From NCBI GenBank assembly GCA_051414805.1, contig CP166702.1, positions 1,240,001 to 1,304,000 of the forward strand: a DNA stretch of 64,000 nucleotides. The letters are read 5' to 3'. Below, one piece after another: positions 51,812 to 60,552 of this stretch; position 1 is the first letter of the stretch; every line of letters starts with the position of its first letter. Source of the DNA: Xenophilus sp003671765 (GTDB lineage Bacteria > Pseudomonadota > Gammaproteobacteria > Burkholderiales > Burkholderiaceae_C). Below the pieces are notes generated by a model. It ran no database searches and was not told the origin of the DNA. It saw only the letters and a list, made by a program, of their open reading frames with translations. A program made the position numbers and the translations under genes.

Positions 51812-52816
51812 CTAGGCGAGGCCCGGCGCCTGCGCGCACGATTCGCCGACGCGGAACACGTGCGGCAGCAGCACGCTGTCCGCGGGCACAAGGGGCTGGC
51901 CCTGCGCGAGCGCCGCAGTCAGCAGGTCGACACTGGTCTTGCCGATGTCGATGTTGGGTTGGGCGATGGTGCTCAGCGCGGGCATGAGGTCTTCGCCCAG
52001 CGCGATGCCGTCGAAGCCGACCACCGACAGCGCCTGCGGCACCGGGAGGCCGCCCAGGTGCGCGGCGCGGATGCTGCGGATGGCCAGCAGGTCGTTCGAG
52101 CACACCAGCGCCGTCGGCCGCCGGTGTTCGGACAGGGCACGCGCGATCACGTCGCCCGCCGCTTCGACGAAGGGCACCTCGATGAGCGGCGGCGGCGCGA
52201 AGCCCGCTTCGTCCATGCCCCGCAGGAAGCCCTGGTAGCGCTGCTGCGCGCGGTCCGATGCGGCCAGCGTGCCGCTCACCATGGCGATGTGGCGGTGGCC
52301 GAGCAGGGCCAGGCGCGCCACCACGTCGGCCACGGCGGCCTCGCCGTCGACGCCGACGCAGGGGTGGGCGGCATGGCGGTTGTAGGCCAGCACGTAGGGC
52401 GTGCCGGCCTGCGCCAGGCGCTGCAGCGTGGTCGAGGTGGACGGGTTGGCCACCACCAGGATGAAGCCGTCGACGTTGCTGCCCTGGAGCAGGCCCACGG
52501 CGCGTTCTTCCTCGTCGATGCGGTAGCCGGAGGTGACCGGCATGATCGCGTAGCCCTGCGCTGCGGCGGCGGCGGCGATGCCCTGCAGGCACTCGGCGAA
52601 GGTGGGGTTCATGAGCGTGGGCAGCACCACGCCCAGCACCCGGCTGCGCTGAGTGCGCAAGGTGCGCGCGCTGGCGTTGGGCACGTAGCCCAGCTCGCGC
52701 GCGACGCGCTCCACCAGCTCGCGCGTGGCGGGCGTCACCTTGTCCGGCAGGTTGAAGGCGCGCGAGACGGTTGCGACGGAAACGCCGGCGCGTCGTGCGA
52801 CTTTCTGGATGCTCAT
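51812..52816 (-). CDS. LacI family transcriptional regulator
   Basis: The 334-residue regulator starts with the LacI helix-turn-helix and hinge (MSIQKVARRAGVSVATVSRAFNLPDKV split over residues 1-27). A periplasmic-binding-protein-like effector domain with VLGVVLPTLMNP and ALVCSNDLLAI follows. A perfect palindrome ATGTAATCGATTACAT lies 28 bases upstream of its start and fits a LacI-family operator, so the gene and the ABC/phosphodiesterase genes behind it are probably under its own control. LacI-family proteins mostly sense sugars or nucleosides. Confidence 0.94.
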   Translation of the reverse strand: MSIQKVARRAGVSVATVSRAFNLPDKVTPATRELVERVARELGYVPNASARTLRTQRSRVLGVVLPTLMNPTFAECLQGIAAAAAAQGYAIMPVTSGYRIDEEERAVGLLQGSNVDGFILVVANPSTSTTLQRLAQAGTPYVLAYNRHAAHPCVGVDGEAAVADVVARLALLGHRHIAMVSGTLAASDRAQQRYQGFLRGMDEAGFAPPPLIEVPFVEAAGDVIARALSEHRRPTALVCSNDLLAIRSIRAAHLGGLPVPQALSVVGFDGIALGEDLMPALSTIAQPNIDIGKTSVDLLTAALAQGQPLVPADSVLLPHVFRVGESCAQAPGLA

Positions 52817-52843
52817 GGGCGAACCACTTGGTGGGGCGTGTTC

Positions 52844-52859
52844 ATGTAATCGATTACAT
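52844..52859. promoter_or_regulatory. LacI-family operator
   Basis: ATGTAATCGATTACAT is a perfect 16-bp palindrome with the AATCGATT centre common to LacI-family sites. It lies just upstream of the LacI gene, the first gene of the cluster. Confidence 0.8.
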
Positions 52860-53011
52860 TAGGCGCCGCGAGTATGACGCCGTGATGACGTCGAACAGAA
52901 GTGGTGGAAACCCGCCCGTCGATGGCCGGGCTGCGCGCGAACGCTAGCGCGGGGCGCAGCCGTGGCCCGCCCGCGCGTCGGCGCGGGCGCTGCGAACGGC
53001 GCGAGCCGGCG

Positions 53012-53530
53012 TCAGGCCTTCTCGTCGCTGCGCACGCGACGCAGCTCGTCCAGGATCAGGCAGATGGCGCCCAGCGTGATGGCGCTGTCGGCCAGGTTGA
53101 AGGCCGGGAAGTGGCGGCCGGCCCAGTGGAAGTCGAGGAAGTCGACCACGTAGCCGTGCATCAGGCGGTCGATCACGTTGCCCACCGCGCCGCCCAGGAT
53201 GCAGGCCATGGCGAAGCCGAAGAGCTTCTGGCCACGGTGCTTGTGCAGCATCCAGACGATGAAGACGCCGGCGCCGATGCCGATGGCGGTGAAGAACCAG
53301 CGCTGCCAGCCCGAAGCGCCGGCCAGGAAGGAGAAGGCCGCGCCGGTGTTGTGCCAGCGGCCGATGTTGAAGAAGCTCGTGACGACGGTGAAGTCGTACA
53401 GCCGGTAGGCGCCGAGGATCAGCGTCTTGGTCCACTGGTCGGCGATGAAGATCAGCAGCGCCAGCGCGAGCCAGGGCCAGATGCCGGCCCGGGTCGTGCC
53501 GGCGGGCGAGGGCGCCACCGCGGGCGTCAT
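53012..53530 (-). CDS. lspA: Lipoprotein signal peptidase
   Basis: LspA cleaves the signal peptide of diacylglyceryl-modified prolipoproteins. The 172-residue protein has four membrane helices and the two catalytic aspartates, Asp121 (GNVIDRL) and Asp148 (FNLADSA). NIGRWHNTGAAFSFL and VDFLDFHWAGRHFPAFN are conserved family segments. Its start overlaps the ileS stop by 4 bp (ATGA), as in most proteobacteria (ileS-lspA). Confidence 0.97.
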   Translation of the reverse strand: MTPAVAPSPAGTTRAGIWPWLALALLIFIADQWTKTLILGAYRLYDFTVVTSFFNIGRWHNTGAAFSFLAGASGWQRWFFTAIGIGAGVFIVWMLHKHRGQKLFGFAMACILGGAVGNVIDRLMHGYVVDFLDFHWAGRHFPAFNLADSAITLGAICLILDELRRVRSDEKA

Positions 53531-56385
53531 GCGTGGCTCCGCGCTTCGCCGGCGCCGTACAGGTTGGCGGTGCAGCGGCCGCAGATGGTCGGGTGGGCCG
53601 CGTCACTGCCGACGTCGGCGCGCCAGTGCCAGCAGCGCTCGCACTTGGTGTCGGAACTGGCCACGACGCCCGTGGACAGGGCGTCACCTGCGATCAATTC
53701 GATCGCGGAGGTGATGAAGACGAACTTCAGGTCGTCGCCCAGCGAGGACAGCAACGCATGGTCCTCGGGCGCCACGGTCAGCGTCACGTTGGCCTGCAGC
53801 GACGAGCCCAGCTGGCCCGCGGCGCGCACCGCCTCGATGTCCTTGTTGACCGCGTCGCGGATCTCGCGGATGCGCGACCACTTGGCCAGCAGCGCCGCGT
53901 CGGGCTCGCCGAACGCGCTGTACGTTTCCATGAAGATGGACTCGGACTGGCCGGCGAACTTCCAGGCCTCCTCGGCGGTGAAGCTGAGGAAGGGCGCCAT
54001 CCAGCGCAGCATCGCCTGGGTGATGTGCCACAGCGCGGTCTGCGCGCTGCGGCGCGCGCGCGAGCAAGGCGCGGTGGTGTAGAGCCGGTCCTTGAGCACG
54101 TCGAGGTAGAAGGCGCCCAGGTCCTCGGAGCAGTAGACCTGCAGCTTGGCCACCACCGGGTGGAACTCGTACACCTCGTAGTGGGCCAGCACCTCGGCCT
54201 GGAACTGCGCGGCGCGCGCCAGCGCGTAGCGGTCGATCTCGAAGAGCTCGTCCAGCGGCACGCCATCCTTCGCGATGTCGAAGTCGCTGGTGTTGGCCAG
54301 CAGGAAGCGCAGCGTGTTGCGGATGCGGCGGTAGGCATCGACCACGCGGGCGAGGATCTTGTCGTCGCCGGCGATGTCGCCCGAGTAGTCGCTCGCGGCC
54401 ACCCACAGGCGGATGATCTCGGAGCCCAGCTTGTTGCTGATCTCCTGCGGCTCGATGCCGTTCTTGAGCGACTTGCTCATCTTGCGGCCCTGGCTGTCGA
54501 CCGTGAAGCCGTGCGTCAGCAGGCCCTTGTAGGGCGCGCGGCCTTCCAGCGCGCTGGCCAGCAGCAAGGACGAATGGAACCACCCGCGATGCTGGTCATG
54601 GCCTTCCAGGTACAGGTCGGCCTCGGGGCCGACCTCGTGGAACTGCGGCGCATGTGTGCCGCGCAGCACGTGGAAGAAGGTCGAGCCGGAGTCGAACCAC
54701 ACCTCGAGGATGTCGCTGCTCTTGGTGTAGTTCGGCGCGTCGTCGGCGCCGAGGATTTCCTCGGTGGTGACGCGGCTCCAGGCCTCGATGCCCCCCTGCT
54801 CGACGATGGCGGCGGCCTGGTCGAGGATCTCCATCGTGCGCGGGTGCAGCTCGCCCGTCTCCCTGTGCAGGAAGAAGGGGATCGGCACGCCCCAGCTGCG
54901 CTGGCGCGAGATGCACCAGTCGGGCCGGTTGGCGATCATGTCGTGCAGGCGTGCCTTGCCGTTCTCGGGGTAGAAGCCCGTCTGCTCGATGGCGTCGAGG
55001 GCGATCTGCCGCAGGGTCTTCGCCGGCTTGGCACCGGGATTCGTGAACACGCCTTCGCCTTCGTCCATGCGGATGAACCACTGCGCCGCGGCACGGTAGA
55101 TCACCGGCGTCTTGTGGCGCCAGCAGTGCGGGTAGCTGTGGCTGATGGTCTCGGTGGTCAGCAGCCGGCCGGCGCCGCGCAGCGCCTCGATGATGTGCGG
55201 CACCGCCTTCCAGATGTTCTGGCCGCCGAAGAGCGGGAAGTCGGCTGCGTAGCTGCCGTTGCCCTGCACCGGGTTCAGGATGTCGTCGTAGGTGAGGCCG
55301 TGCGCGACGCAGGAGTTGAAGTCGTCCAGGCCGTAGGCGGGCGAGGAGTGCACGATGCCGGTGCCGTCGGTGGCGGTGGCGTAGTCGGCCAGGTACACGG
55401 GCGCGAGGCGGCGGTAGCCGTAGCTGCCGTCGTCGCTCTGCACGTCGTACATCGGGTGTTCGAATTCCAGGCCGCCCAGCGCTTCGCCCTTGACGGTGGC
55501 GATCACCTGGCCATCGAGCGCGTAGCGCGTCATGCACATCTCGACCAGCGACTCGGCCACGATCAAGAGGCCCTTGTCGGTGTCGACCAGCGCGTAGACG
55601 AGCTCGGGGTTGAGGTTGAGCGCCTGGTTGGCCGGGATAGTCCAGGCGGTGGTGGTCCAGATGACGGCGAACACGTCGCCCAGCGCGTCGGGACGGCCGA
55701 AGGCGGCCAGCACCTTGTCGCGGTCATGGGCCTTGAAGGCGACGTCGATGGTCTGCGACTTCTTGTCCTGGTACTCGATCTCGAACTCGGCCAGGGACGA
55801 GCCGCAGTCGAAGCACCAGTACACCGGCTTGAGCCCGCGGTAGACGAAGCCGCGCTCGATGACCTTCTTGAAGGCGCGGATCTCGCCGGCCTCGTTGGCG
55901 AAGTCCATCGTCTTGTAGGGGTGGTCCCATTCGCCCAGCACGCCCAGGCGCTGGAAGTCGGCCATCTGCTGCGCGATCTGCTCGGTGGCGTAGGCGCGGC
56001 TCTTGGCCTGCATCTCGTCGCGGCTCAGGTTGCGGCCGTACTGCTTTTCGATGGCGTTCTCGATCGGCAGGCCGTGGCAGTCCCAGCCCGGCACGTAGAG
56101 CGCGTCGAAGCCCTTGAGCTGGCGCGCCTTGGTGATCATGTCCTTGAGGATCTTGTTCACCGCGTGGCCCATGTGGATCTGGCCGTTGGCGTAGGGCGGG
56201 CCGTCGTGCAGGATGAACTTGGGCGCCCCGGCGCGGGCCACGCGCAGGCGCTTGTACAGGCCCTCGTCGTTCCACTGCCTGACCCAGCCCGGCTCGCGCT
56301 TGGGCAGGTCGCCACGCATGGGGAAGGGGGTGTCGGGCAGGTTCAGCGTGGCGCGGTAGTCGGTGGGTTGGGCAGCGTCAGACAT
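53527..56385 (-). CDS. ileS: Isoleucyl-tRNA synthetase
   Basis: IleRS charges tRNA-Ile and edits valine. The 952-residue protein (E. coli 938) has the HIGH motif as HMGH (71-74 in PPYANGQIHMGHAVNKI) and a CP1 editing domain with TTTAWTIPANQALNLNPE. The KMSKS loop GRKMSKSLKNG is near residue 632. A C-terminal zinc finger with CERCWHWR and CGRCTANL follows. It sits between ribF and lspA in the conserved order. A dispersed inverted repeat lies just upstream of the start at 56405-56485. Confidence 0.98.
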   Translation of the reverse strand: MSDAAQPTDYRATLNLPDTPFPMRGDLPKREPGWVRQWNDEGLYKRLRVARAGAPKFILHDGPPYANGQIHMGHAVNKILKDMITKARQLKGFDALYVPGWDCHGLPIENAIEKQYGRNLSRDEMQAKSRAYATEQIAQQMADFQRLGVLGEWDHPYKTMDFANEAGEIRAFKKVIERGFVYRGLKPVYWCFDCGSSLAEFEIEYQDKKSQTIDVAFKAHDRDKVLAAFGRPDALGDVFAVIWTTTAWTIPANQALNLNPELVYALVDTDKGLLIVAESLVEMCMTRYALDGQVIATVKGEALGGLEFEHPMYDVQSDDGSYGYRRLAPVYLADYATATDGTGIVHSSPAYGLDDFNSCVAHGLTYDDILNPVQGNGSYAADFPLFGGQNIWKAVPHIIEALRGAGRLLTTETISHSYPHCWRHKTPVIYRAAAQWFIRMDEGEGVFTNPGAKPAKTLRQIALDAIEQTGFYPENGKARLHDMIANRPDWCISRQRSWGVPIPFFLHRETGELHPRTMEILDQAAAIVEQGGIEAWSRVTTEEILGADDAPNYTKSSDILEVWFDSGSTFFHVLRGTHAPQFHEVGPEADLYLEGHDQHRGWFHSSLLLASALEGRAPYKGLLTHGFTVDSQGRKMSKSLKNGIEPQEISNKLGSEIIRLWVAASDYSGDIAGDDKILARVVDAYRRIRNTLRFLLANTSDFDIAKDGVPLDELFEIDRYALARAAQFQAEVLAHYEVYEFHPVVAKLQVYCSEDLGAFYLDVLKDRLYTTAPCSRARRSAQTALWHITQAMLRWMAPFLSFTAEEAWKFAGQSESIFMETYSAFGEPDAALLAKWSRIREIRDAVNKDIEAVRAAGQLGSSLQANVTLTVAPEDHALLSSLGDDLKFVFITSAIELIAGDALSTGVVASSDTKCERCWHWRADVGSDAAHPTICGRCTANLYGAGEARSHA

Positions 56386-56404
56386 GGTGGGTGCGAACGA
56401 AAAG

Positions 56405-56485
56405 AGCTTCGACAGGCTCAGCCCGAGCGGCGGCGGCCGTCGGCGAAAAGGGGGATGAGCCGTTCGCCCCGAGCTTGTCCAAGGG
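56405..56485. repeat. Dispersed inverted repeat between ileS and ribF
   Basis: GCTTCGACAGGCTCAGCCCG (from 56406) and its near-complement CGTTCGCCCCGAGCTTGTCC (from 56461) form long imperfect arms. I recognise this as a dispersed intergenic repeat found in many proteobacteria. Confidence 0.7.
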
Positions 56486-56507
56486 CGGCAGCACGTGGCG
56501 TGCAGGG

Positions 56508-57557
56508 CTAAATTCGGTCGCGCGTGGTCTGGCGCCGGGTTTCCGCGTGGGGATTGCTGTGCGTGGCTGCGAAGAAGGCGCGTGCGTCGTCACGGTCCTT
56601 GGCGATGCCCGCGGTCAGGGCTTCCAGGCTCGTGTAGCGCAGTTCGTCGTGCAGTTTGGAGAGCAGGTCCACCCGGACGATTTTACCGTAGGCCCCCTCG
56701 GCGCCCAGGCTGGCCGGCCATTCGAGGCAGTGCGTCTCGAGCAGCACCCGCCCGCCGTTGACGTCGTTGGCGTCGAGCGAGGGGCGCACGCCGAGGTTGG
56801 CCACGCCCGGCAGCGGCCGCTCGGTCAGGCCGTGCACCAGCACCGCGAAGATGCCGCTGGCGGCCGGCTTCCAGTGCTTGAAGCGCAGGTTGAGCGTGCG
56901 AAAGCCGTCGCTGCCGCCGGGGTGCGAGGCGCCCAGCGCCCGGCCCAGCTTGCGCCCGTGCACCACGTGGCCCGAGATGGCGTAGGGCCGGCCGAGCAGG
57001 GCCTGCACGTCGGCCATGCGGCCCTGCGCGAGCGCGTCACGGACGGCAGAGCTCGACACGCGCAGACCGTGCACTTCATAGCTGTTCATGCGGGCCACGT
57101 CGAAGCCGTGCTGCGCGCCGGCCGCATCGAGCATGGCGTAGTCGCCCGCGCGCTTCGCACCGAAGCGGAAGTCGTCGCCGACCAGCACGTAGCGCGCACC
57201 CAGCCCGTCGATCAGCACGTCGCGGATGAACTGCTCGGGCGGCTGGCTGGCCAGGCGCGCGTCGAAAGGCAGGACGATCGTCTGGTCGACCCCGTTGGCC
57301 GCGAGTTCGCAGAGCTTGTCGCGCAGGCTGGCGATGCGCGCCGGCGCGAGTTCGGGCCGCTTGGTCACCCCGGCGAAGTAGTCGCGCGGGTGCGGCTCGA
57401 AGGTCATGACGCAGCTGGGCAGGCCGCGCTGCCGGGCCTCGGCATTGAGCAGCGCCAGCATGGCCTGGTGCCCGCGGTGCACCCCATCGAAGTTGCCGAT
57501 GGTGAGCGCGCACGCAGGCGCCACGCCGGGGTGCCGGAAGCCACGGAATATCTGCAT
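56508..57557 (-). CDS. ribF: Bifunctional riboflavin kinase / FAD synthetase
   Basis: RibF turns riboflavin into FMN and then FAD. The 349-residue protein has the nucleotidyltransferase motif GNFDGVHRGHQAML (21-34), an FRFGAKRAGDYAML segment and the C-terminal riboflavin kinase domain with NLGVRPSL and GGRVLLETHCLEW. A C-terminal KLHDELRYTSLEALTAGI follows. No Shine-Dalgarno sequence is present: a copy of the 17-bp repeat (57563-57579) occupies that position, 6 bases from the ATG. It precedes ileS. Confidence 0.97.
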   Translation of the reverse strand: MQIFRGFRHPGVAPACALTIGNFDGVHRGHQAMLALLNAEARQRGLPSCVMTFEPHPRDYFAGVTKRPELAPARIASLRDKLCELAANGVDQTIVLPFDARLASQPPEQFIRDVLIDGLGARYVLVGDDFRFGAKRAGDYAMLDAAGAQHGFDVARMNSYEVHGLRVSSSAVRDALAQGRMADVQALLGRPYAISGHVVHGRKLGRALGASHPGGSDGFRTLNLRFKHWKPAASGIFAVLVHGLTERPLPGVANLGVRPSLDANDVNGGRVLLETHCLEWPASLGAEGAYGKIVRVDLLSKLHDELRYTSLEALTAGIAKDRDDARAFFAATHSNPHAETRRQTTRDRI

Positions 57558-57562
57558 TGGGT

Positions 57563-57579
57563 GTTATGTTTTTGATAGC
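57563..57579. repeat. 17-bp palindromic repeat, copy 8 (just upstream of ribF)
   Basis: On the ribF strand the copy reads GCTATCAAAAACATAAC and ends 5 bases before the start codon, in the ribosome-binding position. Only the right-hand arm carries a change. Confidence 0.7.
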
Positions 57580-57699
57580 AGCCGATGCCCGGTGGATGGG
57601 CCTTGGCGGGCAAGTTGTCATCAAAGCGGGTTATATTGTGGCGCGTTCGCTGTATTCCCATCCCCCGTTCGGTTCTCTTTGTTCAAGGAGGCTTGTGTG

Positions 57700-58257
57700 G
57701 TGAAGGTATTGAAGCTGTCGGCCCAGGGCCTGCCGCAATCGTGGATCTCGCTGGAACAGGCGGTGACCCACTACGCGGCGGACGAGGTGCGCTGGGAGGC
57801 GGGCGGGCAGATCGCGCTGTTCCGCGGCGGCCACAACGCCGTCACCGGCGAGCAGTCGCAGATCGCGGTGAGCAGCATCATCGGCACCAAGGGCGTGCCG
57901 CGCATCAACCCCTTCCAGCTGCGTCCGGGCCTCACCAACAGCAAGCTCTTCGCGCGCGACCGCAACGTCTGCGCCTACTGCGGCGGCCACTTCCACGAAG
58001 ACGAGCTCACGCGCGAGCACATCGTCCCCTTCGCGCAGAACGGCGTGGACCACTGGATGAACGTGGTCACCGCCTGCCGCCCGTGCAACCACCGCAAGAG
58101 CAGCCGCACGCCCGAGCAGGCCCACATGCCCCTGCTGTACACGCCCTACGTCCCCAGCCTCTGGGAAGACTTCATCCTGCGCAACCGCCGCATCCTGGCC
58201 GACCAGATGGAGTTCCTGATGGCGCACATCCCGAGCAGTTCGCGGCTGCACGGCTAG
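57700..58257 (+). CDS. HNH endonuclease
   Basis: The 185-residue protein has a beta-beta-alpha-metal HNH nuclease domain: zinc pair CAYC (91-94), the catalytic His in TREHIVPFA (His107), CRPCNHRKSS (126-135) with the second pair and an Asn. The first 85 residues are unlike restriction enzymes. Small HNH proteins of this sort are common single-copy genes in betaproteobacteria with unknown function. The GTG at 57700 is chosen, 8 bases after a strong AAGGAGG; a GTG at 57697 is also possible. A terminator follows. Confidence 0.88.
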   Translation: MKVLKLSAQGLPQSWISLEQAVTHYAADEVRWEAGGQIALFRGGHNAVTGEQSQIAVSSIIGTKGVPRINPFQLRPGLTNSKLFARDRNVCAYCGGHFHEDELTREHIVPFAQNGVDHWMNVVTACRPCNHRKSSRTPEQAHMPLLYTPYVPSLWEDFILRNRRILADQMEFLMAHIPSSSRLHG

Positions 58258-58278
58258 CGGCAGTTGCTCCCATGCAAG

Positions 58279-58304
58279 AAGAGGCGCGACGGCGCCTCTT
58301 TTTT
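58279..58304 (+). terminator. Terminator after the HNH gene
   Basis: AAGAGGCGC / GCGCCTCTT with a 4-base loop is followed by TTTTC. Confidence 0.88.
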
Positions 58305-58314
58305 CGTCGTCGGT

Positions 58315-59097
58315 TCAGCCGCGCCAGGCCGGTCGGCGTTTTTCCAGGAAGGCCTGCACGCCTTCCAGCGCCGCGCCGTCGATCATGTTGGCCGCCATGG
58401 TGCGGCTGGCGTCCTGCAGCGCGGCCTCCGTGCCGCACTCGAGCTGGCGGTAGAACAGGGCCTTGCCCATCTCCAGCGCGACGCGGGGCTTGTCGAGGAT
58501 GCGCGCGAGCAGGGCCTCCATTTCCGCATCCAGCGCCGGGGCCGGCACCACGCGGTTGACCAGGCCGCGTTCGCGCGCAGTCTCGGCGTCGATGAAGTCG
58601 CCGGTCACCAGCATCTCGAAGGCGGCCTTGCGCGACACGTTGCGCGAGACGGTGACGGCCGGCGTCGAACAGAAGAGGCCGACGTCGATGCCGCTGGTGG
58701 CGAAGCGCGCGTCGCTCGATGCCACGGCCAGGTCGCACAGCGCCACCAGCTGGCAGCCAGCCGCGGTGGCGATGCCGTGCACGCGTGCGACCACGGGCAC
58801 GGGCAGCCGGTGCAGGGCCAGCATCATCGCGCTGCAGCGGGCGAAGAGGGTCTCGTAGTAGGCCTGCTCGGGGGTGGCGCGCATCTGGCGCAGGTCGTGG
58901 CCGGCGCAGAAGGCCTTGCCCGCGCCGGCGATGACCACCGCACGCAGGGATTCGTCGTGCGCCAGGCGCTCGGCCGCGCCGTGCAGGGCGTCGATCAACG
59001 CTTCCGACAGCGCGTTGAACGCCTCCGGGCGGTTGAGCGTCAGCGTGACGACGCCGCGCGCATCGCGGTTCTCCAGCAGCACCGGCGCATCGGTCAT
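58315..59097 (-). CDS. Enoyl-CoA hydratase family protein (ECHDC3-like)
   Basis: The 260-residue crotonase-fold protein has LTLNRPEAFNALS, FCAGHDL and GIATAAGCQLVALCDLAVASSDARFATSGIDVGLFCSTP. The last stretch is the mark of the ECHDC3-like branch. The two catalytic glutamates of true enoyl-CoA hydratases appear to be missing at the expected place (the GxxGLFCST region), so hydratase activity is doubtful. It is encoded next to a lipoprotein hydrolase and acyl-CoA dehydrogenases. Confidence 0.85.
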   Translation of the reverse strand: MTDAPVLLENRDARGVVTLTLNRPEAFNALSEALIDALHGAAERLAHDESLRAVVIAGAGKAFCAGHDLRQMRATPEQAYYETLFARCSAMMLALHRLPVPVVARVHGIATAAGCQLVALCDLAVASSDARFATSGIDVGLFCSTPAVTVSRNVSRKAAFEMLVTGDFIDAETARERGLVNRVVPAPALDAEMEALLARILDKPRVALEMGKALFYRQLECGTEAALQDASRTMAANMIDGAALEGVQAFLEKRRPAWRG

Positions 59098-59105
59098 CGC
59101 GTGTC

Positions 59106-60482
59106 TCAGTACGTGAGTTCGAGCACGCTGAGGTGGCCTTGCGCCGCGGGCCAGGTCAGTCCGGCGATGCGCTCGCCGTTGAACTCGCCGACCACGCTGC
59201 GTTGGGCCTCGGTGCCGACCTTGAGTCGCGCGCTGGCGACGCCCGATCCGCGCGGTGGCACGCCGGGCAGCTGCGCCTGGCCGTCCAGTCGCATCGTGTC
59301 GCGCTGGGCATCGAAGTAGCCGCGCGGCCGCGTGAAGACGACGACGGCCTTGGCGTCGCGATCTGCGGGCAGCAGACGCTCCGGGCGCAGGTTGACGATC
59401 TCGCTCGAGCGCGGGAAGGGGCTGCGGTAAACGTGCGTGGTGGCGTAGCCCGGCGCGGTGATCTCGAATTCGTAGAACAGGCGCGGGTCGGCCGCGAAGG
59501 GGCCCCAGCGGCCGTCCGGGCCGATGGTCTTGCGCCAAGCCGGCGCGCCGATGCGGTTGCCGGTGGCGGGGTCGACCGCGTAGACGACGAGCTGGGCACC
59601 CACCAGCGCTTGGTTGTTGGCGAAGCTGCCGCTGGCCGGATCGGTCGACACCAGGCCCAGGCCGGTCAGGCGTCCATCGAGCCGCACCGACGACTCGGCC
59701 GAGATGGCCGTGCTGCGCGGCGCCGATCCGGTGAGGAACTCCCAGCTGGCGGCGAAGGCGGCCGGCGAGAAGGAGGTCTCTCGGTGGTCCACGCGCGGGA
59801 GCACGACGTTGCGCGCACCGCGCAGCGCGGGACCGTCGAAGCCGATGCCGGTCGGCGTGCCGGGCTTGCCGATCCACACACCGTCGGGCTGAGCGTACTT
59901 GTCGTTGTTGTCCGAACGCAGCGTGAGCCAGCGCACGCCGGGCGTGACCTCGTCGCCGTTCGCGCCCTGGGGCGCATTGAGCTGGGTGAGAAAGGACGAG
60001 CGCGCCGAGAACTCGTTCTGCTCCAGGTAGCCCGGGAGGTTCCAGATGCCGTGGGCCGGGTTGCCGCCCAGCACCACATGGCTCACCTTCGCGGCGCCGC
60101 CGCCGTTCTGCACGTAGTTGCGGATCGTGTTGCCGCCGCGCGAATTGCCGATGAGGACGACCTGGGTCGCACCCGTCTGGCGCAGGACGGCATCGACCCG
60201 TCCGGCCAGGAAGGCCATCGACTCGGCGGTCGAGCTGCGGCCGGGCTGGGCGACGGTGTCGTCGTCGCGCGCCAGGGGCATGGGCTGGTCGAAGGCGAAC
60301 AGCCGCTCGCGCGGCCAGCCGTTGGATTCGAAGCGCCACACGGTGGTCTGCCACAGCGCGGCGGAGTCGCCATTGCCGTGCACGAAGACGATGGGCGGGT
60401 ACGACGTGGGCGTCATGGTCGAGCAGGCGGTGAGGGCGAGCAGCGCGGGCGCGCCGAGCAGCAGGGTGCGGCGTTGGGTCAT
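59106..60482 (-). CDS. Alpha/beta-hydrolase lipoprotein
   Basis: The 458-residue precursor has a lipobox LTAC (17-20) so the mature protein starts at Cys20 and should be anchored to a membrane on the periplasmic side. An alpha/beta-hydrolase domain (VFVHGNGDSAALW, GNSRGG with nucleophile Ser114) is followed by a C-terminal beta-rich extension. The hydrolase carries the GxSxG motif of esterases and lipases. Substrate is unknown. It lies 8 bp upstream of the ECHDC3-like gene. Confidence 0.82.
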   Translation of the reverse strand: MTQRRTLLLGAPALLALTACSTMTPTSYPPIVFVHGNGDSAALWQTTVWRFESNGWPRERLFAFDQPMPLARDDDTVAQPGRSSTAESMAFLAGRVDAVLRQTGATQVVLIGNSRGGNTIRNYVQNGGGAAKVSHVVLGGNPAHGIWNLPGYLEQNEFSARSSFLTQLNAPQGANGDEVTPGVRWLTLRSDNNDKYAQPDGVWIGKPGTPTGIGFDGPALRGARNVVLPRVDHRETSFSPAAFAASWEFLTGSAPRSTAISAESSVRLDGRLTGLGLVSTDPASGSFANNQALVGAQLVVYAVDPATGNRIGAPAWRKTIGPDGRWGPFAADPRLFYEFEITAPGYATTHVYRSPFPRSSEIVNLRPERLLPADRDAKAVVVFTRPRGYFDAQRDTMRLDGQAQLPGVPPRGSGVASARLKVGTEAQRSVVGEFNGERIAGLTWPAAQGHLSVLELTY

Positions 60483-60512
60483 GTCTCGGAGTCTCCTGGC
60501 TTCGACTTATAA

Positions 60513-60546
60513 ACAAAAAAGCCCGCCAGTGCAGGACTGGCGGGCG
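60513..60546 (-). terminator. Terminator of the acyl-CoA dehydrogenase genes
   Basis: On the minus strand GCCCGCCAGT / ACTGGCGGGC forms a perfect 10-bp stem with a 5-base loop and is followed by TTTTTTG. It stops transcription coming from the dehydrogenase genes. Confidence 0.88.
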
Positions 60547-60552
60547 GGAGCA

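Noticed and set aside
53533..56511. A 992-codon open frame on the plus strand
   Set aside because: It is exactly antisense to ileS, whose motifs are all present. The plus-strand product has no recognisable domain.
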